DNA of 64,000 nucleotides from Rhea pennata (Eukaryota > Chordata > Aves > Rheiformes > Rheidae), in the NCBI RefSeq assembly GCF_028389875.1, contig NC_084664.1, forward strand, positions 39,628,323-39,692,322, in the 5' to 3' direction. Numbering within the stretch: position 1 is the stretch's first letter; every line of letters begins with the position of its first letter. Made by a program: the position numbers and the translations under genes. The notes under the pieces are model-generated. The model worked only from the letters and a program-made list of their open reading frames with translations, did no database searches and was not told where the DNA came from. Positions 51,582-64,000 of the stretch are shown piece by piece.

Positions 51582-54500
51582 AATCTATGCAGTTCCGGTT
51601 CTATTTGCCCAAAACTCTTTCTTCTCTTTTATTACCTTTCTTTTCATCTTTCTTCTCACTCAGACAAAGACAGCTCTGGAAATGAAAGTTTTTATGTCCT
51701 CTCTTCTCTCGCAAACTAAGCAGACTCATAATGAGATCCATGATGCCTCTGCTCTATCCTGTTTTTCATCAAATTTTATAGTTTCAGAAAAACAGCTGTG
51801 ACCAACTGAAAGTGGTCAGCATCAGAACAGATTACAGAAAGTTTTACAGTTCTGACATTGCCATCCTGTCCTTTCACAGCTTATCATTTTACAAGCTGCT
51901 ATATGATTTTAGGTTTTAAGGTCACTGGAGTTAAGCATTCTGTACAAGCCCAGGTGTGAAGAAAAATAGTTTTGTCAGAAGCCATTCTTTGTCAGCTTTG
52001 CTTTTATTAGTTTAAACAAGCTTTCTCCCAAATACATGACATGTTACAAGGCCTGGAAAGCTACGAATATGAATGCATAAAATTAGGGCTATAACTTCTC
52101 TCTTTCACACTAACATTTAGTTTTCACTCTTACTGTTTTGAGATGAAAGCAAGACTGTATTTTTCCCTGTCATGTAAAAACTCAAGGAAATGTAAACTCT
52201 CTGGTGTCTACGGCTTACAATGATACCTGTCCAAATATTTAATTCGTGAACACTTAGAAGGGTCAAATCCATTCATGTTACACCTGAATAAACCTGGATT
52301 TTCAATTAACTTGGCAGCACTACCAAGTGTTAAGTGCAACAGAAAAGAAACTATCGTCAAAGAGAAGTTACATAAAATTTAAGGTGATTAAGCAATAATG
52401 CTGCAATTAAAAACATAATAAAGAAAGTGACTGAACTGTGTCAGAGCAAAGGCCTGGTCTTTCTGGTGTCTTGTCAGATGGGGGCCAACGATGGGTAGGC
52501 TAAAGCGTAAGGAAACAAGTCTGTAATGACACAAGCACGTAATGGTACTCTCCAAAACACTCTCCCAGCCCCACGGATTTGTAGATCAGAGATTTCTTGA
52601 GCGAGAGGTGCTTTCCTTGTAGTTAGCAGCCCTTGGACTTCTCCTACATTAATTTGCCCAGTCACATTTTCAACTCTTTCAGTATTCATAGTAAGAGCAC
52701 TAAGAAGCATCTCCTACGCTCTTGGCAAACTAGCAGGGCAAATTGGAAAATAATTCTGATGAGATATTGAAACATTTGGAGGAAAAGAATGGGAAAAAAG
52801 AAATCAACAGAAGGAAATCCTGAAGCTTGAGATTTACTGAGGGTCCTATCAGTATTTAAGTGCTTAGTCATAAAATATACGCAGGGTACACATTTAGGAT
52901 ATTGTTTGTTTTTTACATGTCAAATAAGATTCACATACATAGCATAAAAGCGAATATATTGCTTCCTCGCTTAATTCTATGCAAATTTCTCTGGAGTACA
53001 AAATCGCAGTTATCGTTTTCACTTTGTGAGAATTTATTTCAGTTCCATTTCTGAATCTAGCAATTAAATGCAATTAAATACAGAATTTAATCTCTAAATC
53101 TTGAACCCTGGCAGTTGTTGGTTGACACCCACAGAATTTCTTTATGATCACATGACAGCTCCCATTTAAACCAGAAACCACTGTTTGGAACACTGAATTA
53201 CATTCAGTGGAATTTAAAATTGAAAATGGTAAAATCCTATTTCTTATTTAATTCTGTCACTCACTGGCCCTCATCAGTACCAAGACTTCACTCTGCTCAG
53301 TGCCATACAAACAAAAACAAAGCAAAAAAATTCTTTACCCTAAAGGACTTAACGGTGTAAGCCAAGAGACAACAGATGGCTACAAACACACATATGGGGA
53401 GGACATGGAAACAATATGGCAATATTAGTCAGGCTTCAAGGCATGGCTTCAGCACGTTAGCAACCAAACTGCTGTCAGTGGAAAAGAGAAATTTTGAGGG
53501 GAATTCTGAAGCATCAAAAGGCATTTCTTTTGCAGACATTGAGAGTAAGATTCTTTTAAGTAGGAGGGGCTATGAAATGAGTAGATGGAATCACTGTTGC
53601 TTTTCCTTGGTGAAGTTCACCAAGTGTATCAGTCGGTGATGGAATATATAGAGCTGCTTTTACTCTGAGAACTCTGTTACCCGTGAAATTTTTGCACAGT
53701 TAGAATTTACTTCAGATATGAACACACTACCCCCGAGAGAACACGAAGGGGTTCAGATATTGCATTCAAACTTCAACTTCTACAGAAGTAGAGATTATTT
53801 ACTGATTTCCTGTGCTTATAATTATTATTAGCTTATAATATTTCTGTGTCCCTGTGCTAGTTGAAATATCCCAACTATTTATACACCTCCAAACATAAAA
53901 AGTTACTCACGTTTTGTACTTTTTTCATCCTCATAGCAGCTAGTTTTATATTCTTTTGAGTATATTTTCAATAACATTCAACGCTTTAAGCACAGTATTT
54001 TCAGGCAAATCTTATGAATATAAATTTAATTCCTATAGACTGCATGCACAGTGATGTTTTTATTTTACACCATTTTACTCTTTCCACTCTGCTTGTACTA
54101 TTCCAGGGTGGTATGATGAAGGTTAAATAGGAACATATGTCTTTTCTCTCTTCTTATGTTTTTAAAAGTCTCTCTTAGTTTCACGTGTATTACCAGCAAG
54201 CATAGATGCTTGGAGTAGCAAACAGGATTATATATTTGCTTATAGCTGCATACTTATTTTAATAGTTTGCTAGATCAGAACATTTAAAGCACAATAAAAT
54301 CCTCTGTCATGTTAATAAAGGGAACAGTAGAATAGATATCCACATTAAAGGATGATGAGCAGACTGAAAAACCTATGAAAGCATACTCTCCCCACCATAC
54401 TTTTTAGCTCTTTTCTCCCTGTCTTGCCCACTACTTTGATACACTGCTTTCCAAGATGGAAACTGTGCTCTTTGATAGTACTGTATGTTTCAAAATCAAT

Positions 54501-57500
54501 CCAAGTATGCAGAAGGAAGCACAAATGAACTAGTTAAAAAGTAATCATAGAAGTGTAAGATCAAAACTCTGTGCTGTCAAAATTGAAACATTTCAGGGCA
54601 CAATAAATTCTTGTCTGCTCAAAGAAATAAATTCAGGAGAATAACTATTTAGCTGGAAACCTGCGAAAGAACTGCAACTGCATTGTCTTTAGGGAATAAA
54701 TAATGAACTGAAGATGTGTCAGCAACAGCCCTCTCAATGGACAGGGGAATGGGACTGAGGAAAATGAAAAAAAAAATGAAGCACGTAAGAAAGGTCAACA
54801 AAACATTCAGTGTAACTCCTAAGAGCTAACTTAAATCAGGTTATGGACCAACACTGCAAGAAATATTCTATTGGTTCAGAATGTTTTGATGAAAAGTAAG
54901 AATCAAAAACAAGAAAACTAAGATGAGACCAAGAAAAATTTGCCAATAAATTAAAGTTTTGGAATGCATTCATCTGCAAAGGCACATTTTCTTGAGCATT
55001 AGTGCACTCCTGACTTCCTTTGTGTGCTTTCAGTAACAACAGGGAAAGACATGGCATCGCCTAACGTTCTTCTAAGCTATGTACGCATAAATAGAACCAA
55101 CAGTTTGTTAGTAAGTGACTAAATACAAAATTCAGCCTTCCTGGGCAATCTACTTAAAAAAACACATGCAAACACTCCCCCCCGCCCCCGCACCACAACG
55201 CGCTGCTGTTCTTCTGATAGACAATGACCCAAGAACTGTTCCTTCCAATACTCAACTTTCTAACACTCAATCATTAGCATAGTTTAAGGAGAGCCTCACT
55301 TTTTAAATGCAAGAAAAAACATGTTTTTCTTACTCTCTTTAAATGTGAACATGGGTGAAATATTTTGCCGGTGTATTTTTTTTAAATGTATTAACTATCT
55401 GTGGCTTTTCTGAAATAAGATATATAATGCTTAGTGGCCACATATTTCTCCTGTTCTTCCAAACAAGAGTAAGTCTCTGCCTCTTCCTTGCCCTCTAGTT
55501 CTGTGAGGTGGGTATGAACAAGTGGATCCTTTCAGAGCACTTGAACTGGGAGCACACTATTCAGTAGCTCATATTGGGAAAACAAGGTAAAAATTTTTAT
55601 TTATAAAATCTTAGGATTATAGACTTGCAGGCAAAACACTTCATTTCATTATGTTCATTTGTAAGTATTTAGTTATATGATTTAGAGTCTCCTAAAACAA
55701 TTACATCTAAATGTATTTAGATACAGTGACATTTGGAAATAAGTGAAAGATGGAGCCTTGGAGGAGCTTCCTATCCCTCTGACAGATCTATTGCATTTGG
55801 AAATGGCAGAAAAAATAGCTGGAACATTTCAAAGCCTATTTGCCAGGCTCATGCTGTTGCAGGCAGCTTAGTTTGCTGCATTTCACCTTGCTGGGAGACA
55901 GTAAGTGGCAAAGGACCATCGGCCTGGACATTTTCCAAACCAGCTCCCACTGTGGAACAACGTGCTACTGAAAGAGCTTCAAGGCAGGCCAGCCTCGCTG
56001 CTGCAACCAGGATGCTCGAGCACAAACACAGCTCAGGCTCAGCTAGCCTGGGCATACTGTGCTCTTCCAAATACCAACTCCTGTCCTCTGACACCCTCTC
56101 TTTACCAAGAAGACGGAGAAAGACGAACATACAAAATGTCTAGAGGCAAAGAAAGTAGAGACAGAAAGAAAGCTGCTTCTCAAGCAGACACAAGACGTGC
56201 AGGAGCTAATGTTGCTTGCGGCTACCTGTGCAACTCCACCTGCTAGCACTGCACCATGGCACGACGGAGAGACAGTTTATGAACAAAACCATGAAAAGCC
56301 AGGAGACCTTAATGCCTCGAATGCAACAAAATCACATGTAATTGATTGTGGATAGGTAGTCACTGACCAACAGAGAAAATCTGTGCTATTTCACTTGTAA
56401 ATCAGAGAACAGAAAAAGCTGAGGAAATGGAAATGATCCCTTTTAAGAAAAATCCTCATAAAAGTTATCTATCACTACTGCTGCTGACATTGCCTCTTAA
56501 TTATTTTGTAGTATTTCTGCATAAATAATACAGCTGAGATATTATGTCAGATAGTATGATCAGAAGTATTTTGGAAATAGCTATAAACAAACATACAAGC
56601 AACTGAGATTTGCATTTCCTCCATTATATTTCAGTATCACGTTTGAATGGCTTTCTGCCCATCCACTACACACATTTTTGGCCTCTAAGATTGGATAGGC
56701 CTGCTGTGGTAAGTGCAAAACAAATGTGACAGGATGAGAAAAAACACACACTTTTAGAGCGCTCTGAAACAATATAATAAGTATTCTTGAAAGCATATAG
56801 TCTGCAACAAATAAAGTGCATGTTCCATGCTTCAATACTATGCTACAAAAATATTTGGTTGAATGTTACCGAAATGGTTAAGTGGGATGCACTGAGGTAA
56901 TTATTCTTAATTCTGGTGTCTGAATACGTGTTTTAATACACACAGTTTAACATACACACAGCCCTTATGAATAACTCTCAAAGTGCTCAGTTAAACTAAT
57001 ATTCACTTAAATCCCCCAAATACAAAAGCCCTTTCCATCTTAAGAAAAAAAAGTCTGATTTAGAAAGATGTCTCTCACCCATGTCTGTGTTTTTGCTGAG
57101 AATTCAGTGCAGAGCTCTGAGATCTTCACAGAATTGGAAAGTAATTTTTGGTGTTATCTTGAAGAGTAGGATGAAGGGACAAAATGGCAGGGATGTGTAA
57201 GTCTAAATAAAACAGTGATTTATGGCTTACTTCAAAGCCATAAAAGTATACATGAAAACCCAAAAGGTGGTAGTCATCTCATCTAAATTTCCTCTTAGAA
57301 GTTGTCTAGATTGCCAATGGAAAGGAGAAGAGCTCAAGTCACCAGTTTAGATGTTCAAATATTTTATTTCCCTTTGCCACTGGGGTGCCAAAACACTAAC
57401 TCAGTGATTAATCTGCAGGAAGAGCATACACAGAGCAAATTCCTACACCTGCACGGCTCACGGCGACATGACTGCGTTGGAGTTAACGATCATACTACTT

Positions 57501-60500
57501 TTTGGCTCCTAAGTCACTCTGATCCTTTTCAAAACATTGCTGATAGTCTCAGTTATTAGTGATTTTGATATTTTTTATGTTTTCCTTAATAGTCCAATAA
57601 TTTAAAATGTTCTTACTGCTGTCTTCCAAATTATATAGTCCTAAATTGCTTCTACGCAGAAGTTACGGGTATGTAAAATTCAGCTGCTTTTATCTGGGTC
57701 TCTTTTAGCCAGAGAAAGACAACAGTTTACACTGACATTTCAAAAATCTTCCAAATGGCCCCAGAGATCTGTTCTGTATACATGCTTATTGCTCACAATA
57801 TGACAGACAGAGCACTGCAGAGCCACTTGGATTTTTATTCATCTTCTTTTCTAAGCAATTAACTTCCTGTTTTTATCACAGTACAGTTTTTTTTTCCTTG
57901 AAATGAATTACTCCAAAAAAGATAAGGCGCATTAGACTTCAAGGCTGCCACTCATGCATACAGCTGTCTTAAGTATTTCTAATAAAAAACTTTAAAAAGA
58001 AGCTTATTTTTCCTTGTACTGTTTACAGCTCTTCTATTTGAGTAATAGCATTTTGTGGGTGTCTGAGGAAGGAAACTGAGAAGAGCATCACACTTCCAAA
58101 ATATCTCAGCGGTATTTCTACGAACTCTGTTCACGTGACCTGGCAGCACCTCCAATTTAATATTCTTTTCGTCTACCTCTAAAATTAAGGCCAGTGCTGA
58201 AATACTAAATAAATGACTTTTTTCAGGTGTCTGAATTGACTTTGGCCTATCACTTTGGAATAACAAAGACAAACGTCCCATAATATTAACTGCAGTAAAA
58301 CATTAAGGCACTGAAGTTCATTAAACTTAATGTATTTAGAACAACCATCATGTCTTTAACTTTAGGCCAGGAAATCCAACATCCTGCTCTGGCAGTTTTT
58401 CATCAGTGCATTTTTATTTCCTAAGAAATGTGCACCATGAATAAATATGGACTGACATAGATATGCTGTTTAAAATCTTTTAAAGAGGTTTTAAAAAGAA
58501 TATATAGTTCAGGAAAAAGATATACCGGAATAAAAATGCCTCCAACATGTTTAACAGGCACAAAAGGCATGATCATCTTCAAAAAAAATGCTTGCACGCA
58601 TGATTATTTTCTGTGGTCTCTAGTATTTGTATCACCCCTTTGATTTTTCATGTTACTGTTGTTTCAGCAAAACTGTCAAGCTTGTATGCTTAAAATTAGG
58701 CTCCTAAATCAGTAGAGCAGATGCCTATTCAGTTAAAAATAATGGCATATATTAATCTTCTAATTTGTAGAGTTACTCATGGCTAACTTCAAATCAGTCA
58801 AACTAGCTATGCAAATCATGGACAGTAACAGTTGTTTCTACCTGCTTGTGGGGACAACAGCATATGTTGTTAAATTTGATTTAATTAACAGTTCTATATA
58901 ATCAAAATCATCATGATGCATGACATTTTTGTTCTTGAATTTTTTGCTAAGAAATGATGATTCTGTTTGCTCAAAATGTCTTATAAATGTGTCCATGTTT
59001 ACCAATTGTTCCAGTAAAGAAAACAAATTTCTCCAGAGTTTCTCTAAAAATGTTTTATTTTTGGGAACTTTAATTTATTTTCAAAATTATTGTTTAATTT
59101 TTCGTAACTTGAAACCTTTTATTTAGAATTTTACCTTAATAAAATATACAGTTTCTCCAAATCAAAACACTCTATTCAGACAAAACCCTCTTTCTCTTGC
59201 TTTTATTTCATGAAAGTTTTAAAAATGTTTATGTTAGTTGACCCAGCTGGGCCAGAGTTCCCTCTCCAGTGTATCTCTATGACCAAGAGCCATTTATAGA
59301 ATTTTCTGCCAGAAACTGAGACTAGCCAACTATATTTGCCAAAATCAAGGTCTAATAAGCTTTGCTATTTGGCAAAAACAGGAACGGATTGTCCTTAATG
59401 CTTGCTGGAGAAGTAAATTAAATGGAATGAGAAATAAAAGGGACTACAAATGTACCCCATTGCCCAGCTCGGCTAAAAGGAGGGGGTAGTAGGCAAGCAA
59501 TGTCAGGAAAATTTCTCGGACTTTATGCCAGCACTGTGGATCCTGCCAGAAGACAAAAGTCCTGCTAAGACGATAATGGTCTATCCTGTTCCTGTTCAGG
59601 TTTATGGAAAAATGGCTCCAGAAATTGCATGTTATGGCTGTCGGAAAGCAGCATCATACATAAAAAGGCAGGGAACCATTTCATTGCTGAGTGGAAAATA
59701 GCCACAAACACATCTAGGGGGTCTCACCTTAACAGACACCTTATGGCCACTCGATAGCAACGTGACAAACATCCGACTGCCATGAATTACCAACACATGA
59801 TCAAATACTGTGTGTTTAGCCCTGAGGCTGTAGATTCACTGCCTTGACTAAATAATGTTGTTTCTGACAACAGTAACAGGAGAAAAATCCATGCCATTGG
59901 TCTTTGGATTTGAGAGGAAAGAAAATTTTAGAAAACTAAACCTAACACAAATTTTTCTACCTTAAGAAGTTCTCAATATGAGAAATGGAGGCATCCTATT
60001 CTTGGAGGCAATGAAACAAGTATCAATTTTGACTATAACTCTTCTACAAGAAATCCAGTATGTTGGATAGGCTTTAGGAGAACAAATTTAGACATGCCAC
60101 ATTCCAGTTTGTCCTGTGATGATGACATTCCTGTTCATCCTGTGATAACAACAATAAATGACTCCCGGTCTGCAATAATCACTTTTTTTTTAAAATCTCA
60201 AGTCAGTATCAAGTGCTATTTTTATGTATGTATTCCATTCCCACTGTCCTTGGTAAAGGCATTAATTAGGAGTAAAAAGATAAAGGGAAAATGGAATCGC
60301 TTTCTTTCCCTACACCAAGAATGGTCGATTTAAAACCGACCTTTTTATAAACTGAATGATGCATTGCCATATTCCTGCCAAGGTGATTTCACCACTATTT
60401 ATTAACATAACCTCTATAAACACTAGACAAAAATGTAAAAATTTAAATCAGTTCTGTTTTATACAACAAACAAAGATGTCAATCCATCATGTTTTAAAGT

Positions 60501-62184
60501 CTTTTGCTAGCTTTTGTCTCCAGACAAATAGGACTGGAGAAAATCAGATGCAACTCTTTTGGGACCATAGGATTAAGTCTTTGAGGTTTTTTCTTTACAT
60601 GGAAAACTAGGTATCATGAAATATAGGGAAAAATAAAAAACTATCATCATTTTCAGCAATCAAGAAGAGATTTAAATAAACTTTTTCCTCTTGGCAGTTG
60701 ACCTGCTACAAATTCCTTTCTCTTATATAACAAGGCAGTCAAAAATTTAACATAAGGAAATCAATTTTGGTAGCCTAAAATATTTTCTGCCTGTTAAATT
60801 GTCATAAGCTATGTTGTCATAAGCTATATTATAAAGTATATTACATGGTTCAAAGAATGCTTTTGAAAATTTATGCTGTGCATGTTTAGAGATCCACTGA
60901 ATATTATCATAAAGACTATAGTCTGTTCCAAAGAATACTTTTCCAAAATCTTTAGAAAAAATAATATTTCACAAATTTTGGAAATGAATTAACTGAATGG
61001 ATTTTAAGGGACTCTAACTGGTATGAGTGGTAGCATGAAAAATTCTACATCTATTATTAGAAAACAAAGAAGAAAGTGCAAGAAAAAGAAAGTTTTGGTC
61101 ATGCTGGTTTGTAAATGAAAACTGGATCTAGATCTTGTTAAACTATGTTAAAAAAATAGCATTGGTATTTTTATTTTTCTTTAATAAGCAGAGAGATATT
61201 AAGTTGTTCTTTTAGCTTTAAATTCAGTTCAAAACTTCAGAGATGCCCACAAACCAAAACTAAAGCTTCCTGATTAACTTCAAAACACAGCTTTTTTCCT
61301 AAGATAATGTTAAAACACACGGAAAAAGAATTAAACTCTCTCTTTTACTGAACAAAATCTGAACAAAATTGTGCAAAGTTGTGAATTTCCTTAAGACAGA
61401 ACATTTTAAATCTCAAACTGAAAATATGATGTATTAATCTGAAGATTCTTCTGCTTAAAGACTAAAGTGCTAAGAAATTCAGATTAAATTTTTACACTAT
61501 TTTAGCTCTGTATTTTTAAGATCTTGAACACCTGAAGAATGATGTAATCAGAAATATTTCTATTATTATTACAATTCCTACTTACTGAAATCCTTGGCAA
61601 GTTGTATGAATATGGATTTGTAAAAATGGAATGGAAAAAATCATGCTGCCTCCACCTTACAAAAAAGTTCAACCTTTTCTGTTTATTACATGGTTAGTTT
61701 CTGATCAGCAGAAAGTGCAAAACCTATGTATGTCTAATAAGAATCTTCCTGCATGTACATTTGCTTATGAATACAGACTGCATATGCTACACACACTGGG
61801 AAACCTCTGATGTGTTAGGGAATTTCAGGGACAACAGACAGACATGTTGGGATCCGTTGAGCATTCGCGCTCCCTACTGAACTGTTTAGTAACTTCAGGA
61901 CTACACCAAAAGTCTAATGAAGCAAATAAACCTACAGGAGTTCCTTCCTCCTTTTCAGATGCATCAGACACTTTCACAGTTTCATTTTAAGTAAGATTAT
62001 GGGATGGAAGACATAATGGAGAGGTTACTCAGTGGAAACAGTTGAAATAGCTTAGTTCTGCTTTTGCCATTAATTTGTGCTTAGGGAAATATTTGCAAGT
62101 GCAAGTGCTTAATGAATGAGAGAAATGGCTCTAGCAAGCAATGCAGTGTGACATTAAAATAGCTTAGAAAGTTAAAGAACTCAC

Positions 62185-62348
62185 AGATTCTTTTCTGCTC
62201 ATAGTTTTGCTTTGGGAACGGGAACGGGAGATTGTACTGAAAAAGGAATCCTTTTTTGATGCAGATAAAGGAGGAGATCCTGTAAATTCACGTCCTCCAG
62301 ACAAGCTCTCTATGCTTGGAGATGAACTGATGTTTTTTGAATTTTGGC
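62185..62348 (-). CDS. TBC1D5: TBC1D5 coding exon (Ser-rich linker), fifth from the 3' end
   Basis: This exon encodes 54 complete codons, after two bases that finish a Gly codon begun in the preceding exon outside the window. It reads from QNSKNISSSPSIESLSGG to SKTMSRKES. From memory, it closely matches the human TBC1D5 segment that contains GGREFTGSPP, KKDSFF and SKTMGRKES. On the minus strand it is bounded by a ttttacag acceptor and a GTGAGT donor (plus positions 62179-62184), and it ends in phase 0. The peptide is Ser/Lys/Arg-rich with no predicted fold, so it is probably a flexible linker between the N-terminal TBC domain (not in the window) and the coiled coil of the next exon. The run SFFSTISRSRSQSK offers several candidate phosphorylation sites; that is inference. 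A (AT)n tract lies about 215 bp 5' of its acceptor. Confidence 0.95.
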
Positions 62349-62561
62349 CTGTAAAATAAGCATAAAGTAACAAAAAAATTAATCAATGGGCAGTTTCTTT
62401 TTCCTGTAAATACTTCCCATCTCAGCTGACATTCAATGAGATTCACAGACAGCTCAACACAGAATGAAATTTTGAAGCATGTCAACATGCATTGTGAGAC
62501 TGAAGAACTATTCTGATATACACAGAACTTTATGCAAGAGAAAAACAGAAAATCTTAATCA

Positions 62562-62630
62562 GTATATATATACATACTCATATACTATATATAGTATATG
62601 CATATATACTATATATATATAAAATACTAT
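62562..62630. repeat. (AT)n tract containing a 22-bp palindrome
   Basis: This is TATATA-rich sequence. The 22 bases from 62579 to 62600 are a perfect palindrome, with arms catatac and gtatatg around a TATATATA centre. It lies just 5' of a TBC1D5 exon. Confidence 0.9.
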
Positions 62631-63430
62631 CCCTCTGTATATATTCTATATTATATCCATAGACTGAGGAGCTGCTTCTCTCTCTACCTCCTAATGAGCT
62701 AAAGGACACCTCAAAGGAAAGGAAATCCCTTTTTTCCCACAACAAACAACTTGACAAACAAACCTGAGAACAAAAACATCAGATTCCAAGTATGAGTTGG
62801 ACATTTAACATCTAGATGACATCTAGACTTATAACAGGAAACAGTAAGAAAAGGTTGGGAAAGAACTTAAGTTACACTTACTTCAAATTTTAAAGCTTAA
62901 CACCTAACAGAGATTTTGCTGAAGCCTAGTTAGTATTTGCTTATTGTCAGTTCATGTATCTTTTCTGAAGGACCTAGTGTTCTCCATCACCATCAAGAAG
63001 ATATCTGACCGGGCAGATAGGCCTGAGATGTTACAACATGACATTATACACAGCCAATCAGTCCTTAACAAAGACCACTATTCCCAGCTGAGGCCGATAA
63101 AATGTTTTGGGATATTTAACTTAAAATATTATTTGAATAGCTCTGAAATTAAAAGTAACACGTCAGTTTTCATTAAATTTAATTAAGAAAACTTTGCATC
63201 TGGACAGATGCTAGTTTTGAGAAAACCTTTCCATTGTGTATATATGGAAGTCAATCTACCATGATATAATACAATTATATCAGAGACAGAAAAGGCTGTA
63301 GAAAACACGGGAAGAAATTCAGCTTTCGATACAAAACACAACTAGGTATGTTGAGATTGCACATTTTAAACAAAAGCAAATAACTAGCAAAACCAATTCT
63401 GCAGAAAACATCTTAATATTACTCAGTCAT

Positions 63431-63460
63431 CTAAGATCTTCCCTAAGATCTTCCCTAAGA
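63431..63460. repeat. 12-bp tandem repeat, two and a half units
   Basis: The unit ctaagatcttcc occurs twice in tandem followed by a partial third copy (ctaaga). About 70 bases further there is a short CAGCCA hexamer run (about 63526-63546). Confidence 0.9.
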
Positions 63461-63920
63461 GGTGTGGAAGCAAGCAGGGCCCTGCTTGGCAGGGGTCACC
63501 TGAGGGTAGTGCCAAGGTTTGCACTGCACAGCCACAGCCACAGCCACACGCAACCAGCAACATTTTCTTAAAGGCAATAAATGCAGATCTATTTGAAAGG
63601 GGATCTTAGGAAGATGACTATTAAGTGAGAACGGGTCAACCTGGCAACGAACAAAACATCACATGCAACAAAATCGACTGAAAAGGTGGCCAAAAAAAGA
63701 GAAAAGGAGCCCAGAGTTTCCTGGAAATAAAAAAGATGGTATATAAACTGGTTCCCATATTCTCTTTCATTCTCTAGTGCGTTATTTTGCTCTTCTCTCC
63801 CATGATCTCCGACACTTTATATCCTTCTCATACCCTTGTGGCACTCTTCTGTGTGCCTCTTCCTTTCCTTCAGACACCTCCACATCACCTTTTCTACTTC
63901 AGTCTCACCTCTATCCCTGG

Positions 63921-64000
63921 AAACGTGATGGAACAGCTCATTCTGGATGTCACCTTCAAGCATACAGAGGAAAAGAAGGTGGTCAGGAGTAGTCAGCATG
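63921..64000 (+). mobile_element. Start of a 5'-truncated CR1 copy at the window edge
   Basis: From about 63925 the plus strand can be read VMEQLILDVTFKHTEEKKVV followed by RSSQH. This matches the CR1 reverse-transcriptase stretch that in intact copies continues with GFTKG. The frame is open to the last base of the window, so the copy continues beyond 64000. Sequence before about 63915 does not look like CR1, so this is probably a 5' truncation point. Confidence 0.8.

Larger units (their letters stand above)
46801..62184 (-). other. TBC1D5: Long TBC1D5 intron with an ORF1-bearing CR1 relic
   Basis: This 15.4 kb phase-0 intron contains the CR1 relic at about 48600-50350, a 22-base direct repeat (48446-48492), a pyrimidine tract near 51553-51581, and a somewhat GC-richer block at 55730-56250 whose overlapping open frames show no known domain. 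No additional exon is required by the protein sequence across it. Confidence 0.85.
62349..64000 (-). other. TBC1D5: Partial TBC1D5 intron at the window edge
   Basis: This is the intron upstream of the fifth-last coding exon and it runs off the window. It holds an (AT)n tract with a palindrome (62562-62630), short tandem repeats (63431-63460 and the CAGCCA units near 63526-63546), and the start of a 5'-truncated CR1 copy at the extreme edge. I found no further coding exon in it. Confidence 0.75.

Noticed and set aside
55733..56250. Overlapping 93-136 codon open frames on both strands
   Set aside because: No recognised similarity, no matching splice sites to TBC1D5 frames, and frames compete on both strands.
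63431..63546. Short tandem repeats as a CRISPR-like array
   Set aside because: The units are 6-12 bases with no spacers, and this is vertebrate DNA. They are simple slippage repeats.

Overview
This is a 64 kb stretch of vertebrate nuclear DNA, most likely from a bird. It is mostly non-coding, AT-rich and intron-like, and it carries CR1 retrotransposon copies, including the CR1 3' end typical of avian genomes. The species cannot be fixed from the sequence. Only one gene can be supported: the 3' end of TBC1D5 on the minus strand. TBC1D5 is a TBC-domain GTPase-activating protein that acts on RAB7 and binds retromer and ATG8/LC3 proteins.

Five consecutive coding exons join in frame with consensus splice sites. 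In transcription order they lie at 62348-62185, 46800-46701, 29214-29135, 28456-28280 and 22394-22101. Together they give about 270 C-terminal residues: a Ser-rich basic linker, a coiled-coil segment, an acidic linker and a terminal LIR-type motif (FTIV) nine residues from the stop. The catalytic TBC domain lies upstream, beyond position 64000. A 3' UTR follows, with candidate poly(A) signals near 21950 (proximal) and 19915 (distal).

The introns (22395-28279, 28457-29134, 29215-46700, 46801-62184 and the partial one from 62349) hold CR1 copies, homopolymer tracts, small tandem duplications, hairpins and one CpG-rich patch. The region 1 to about 19.9 kb lies downstream of the gene and appears intergenic. 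It holds a CR1 3' fragment, a GT/AT microsatellite, a poly(A) tract and an orphan CpG-rich island at about 14.04-14.27 kb. I found no second protein-coding gene, no tRNA or rRNA, and no CRISPR.

The items most worth a second look are: a CR1 copy (about 48.6-50.35 kb) that keeps a decayed ORF1/esterase region but has lost most of the reverse transcriptase; a frame-breaking pseudo-exon candidate with good splice sites in a TBC1D5 intron (44641-44783); a perfect 12-bp-stem hairpin; the orphan CpG island; and the diverged C-terminal linker of this TBC1D5. I found no convincing undescribed biological system.
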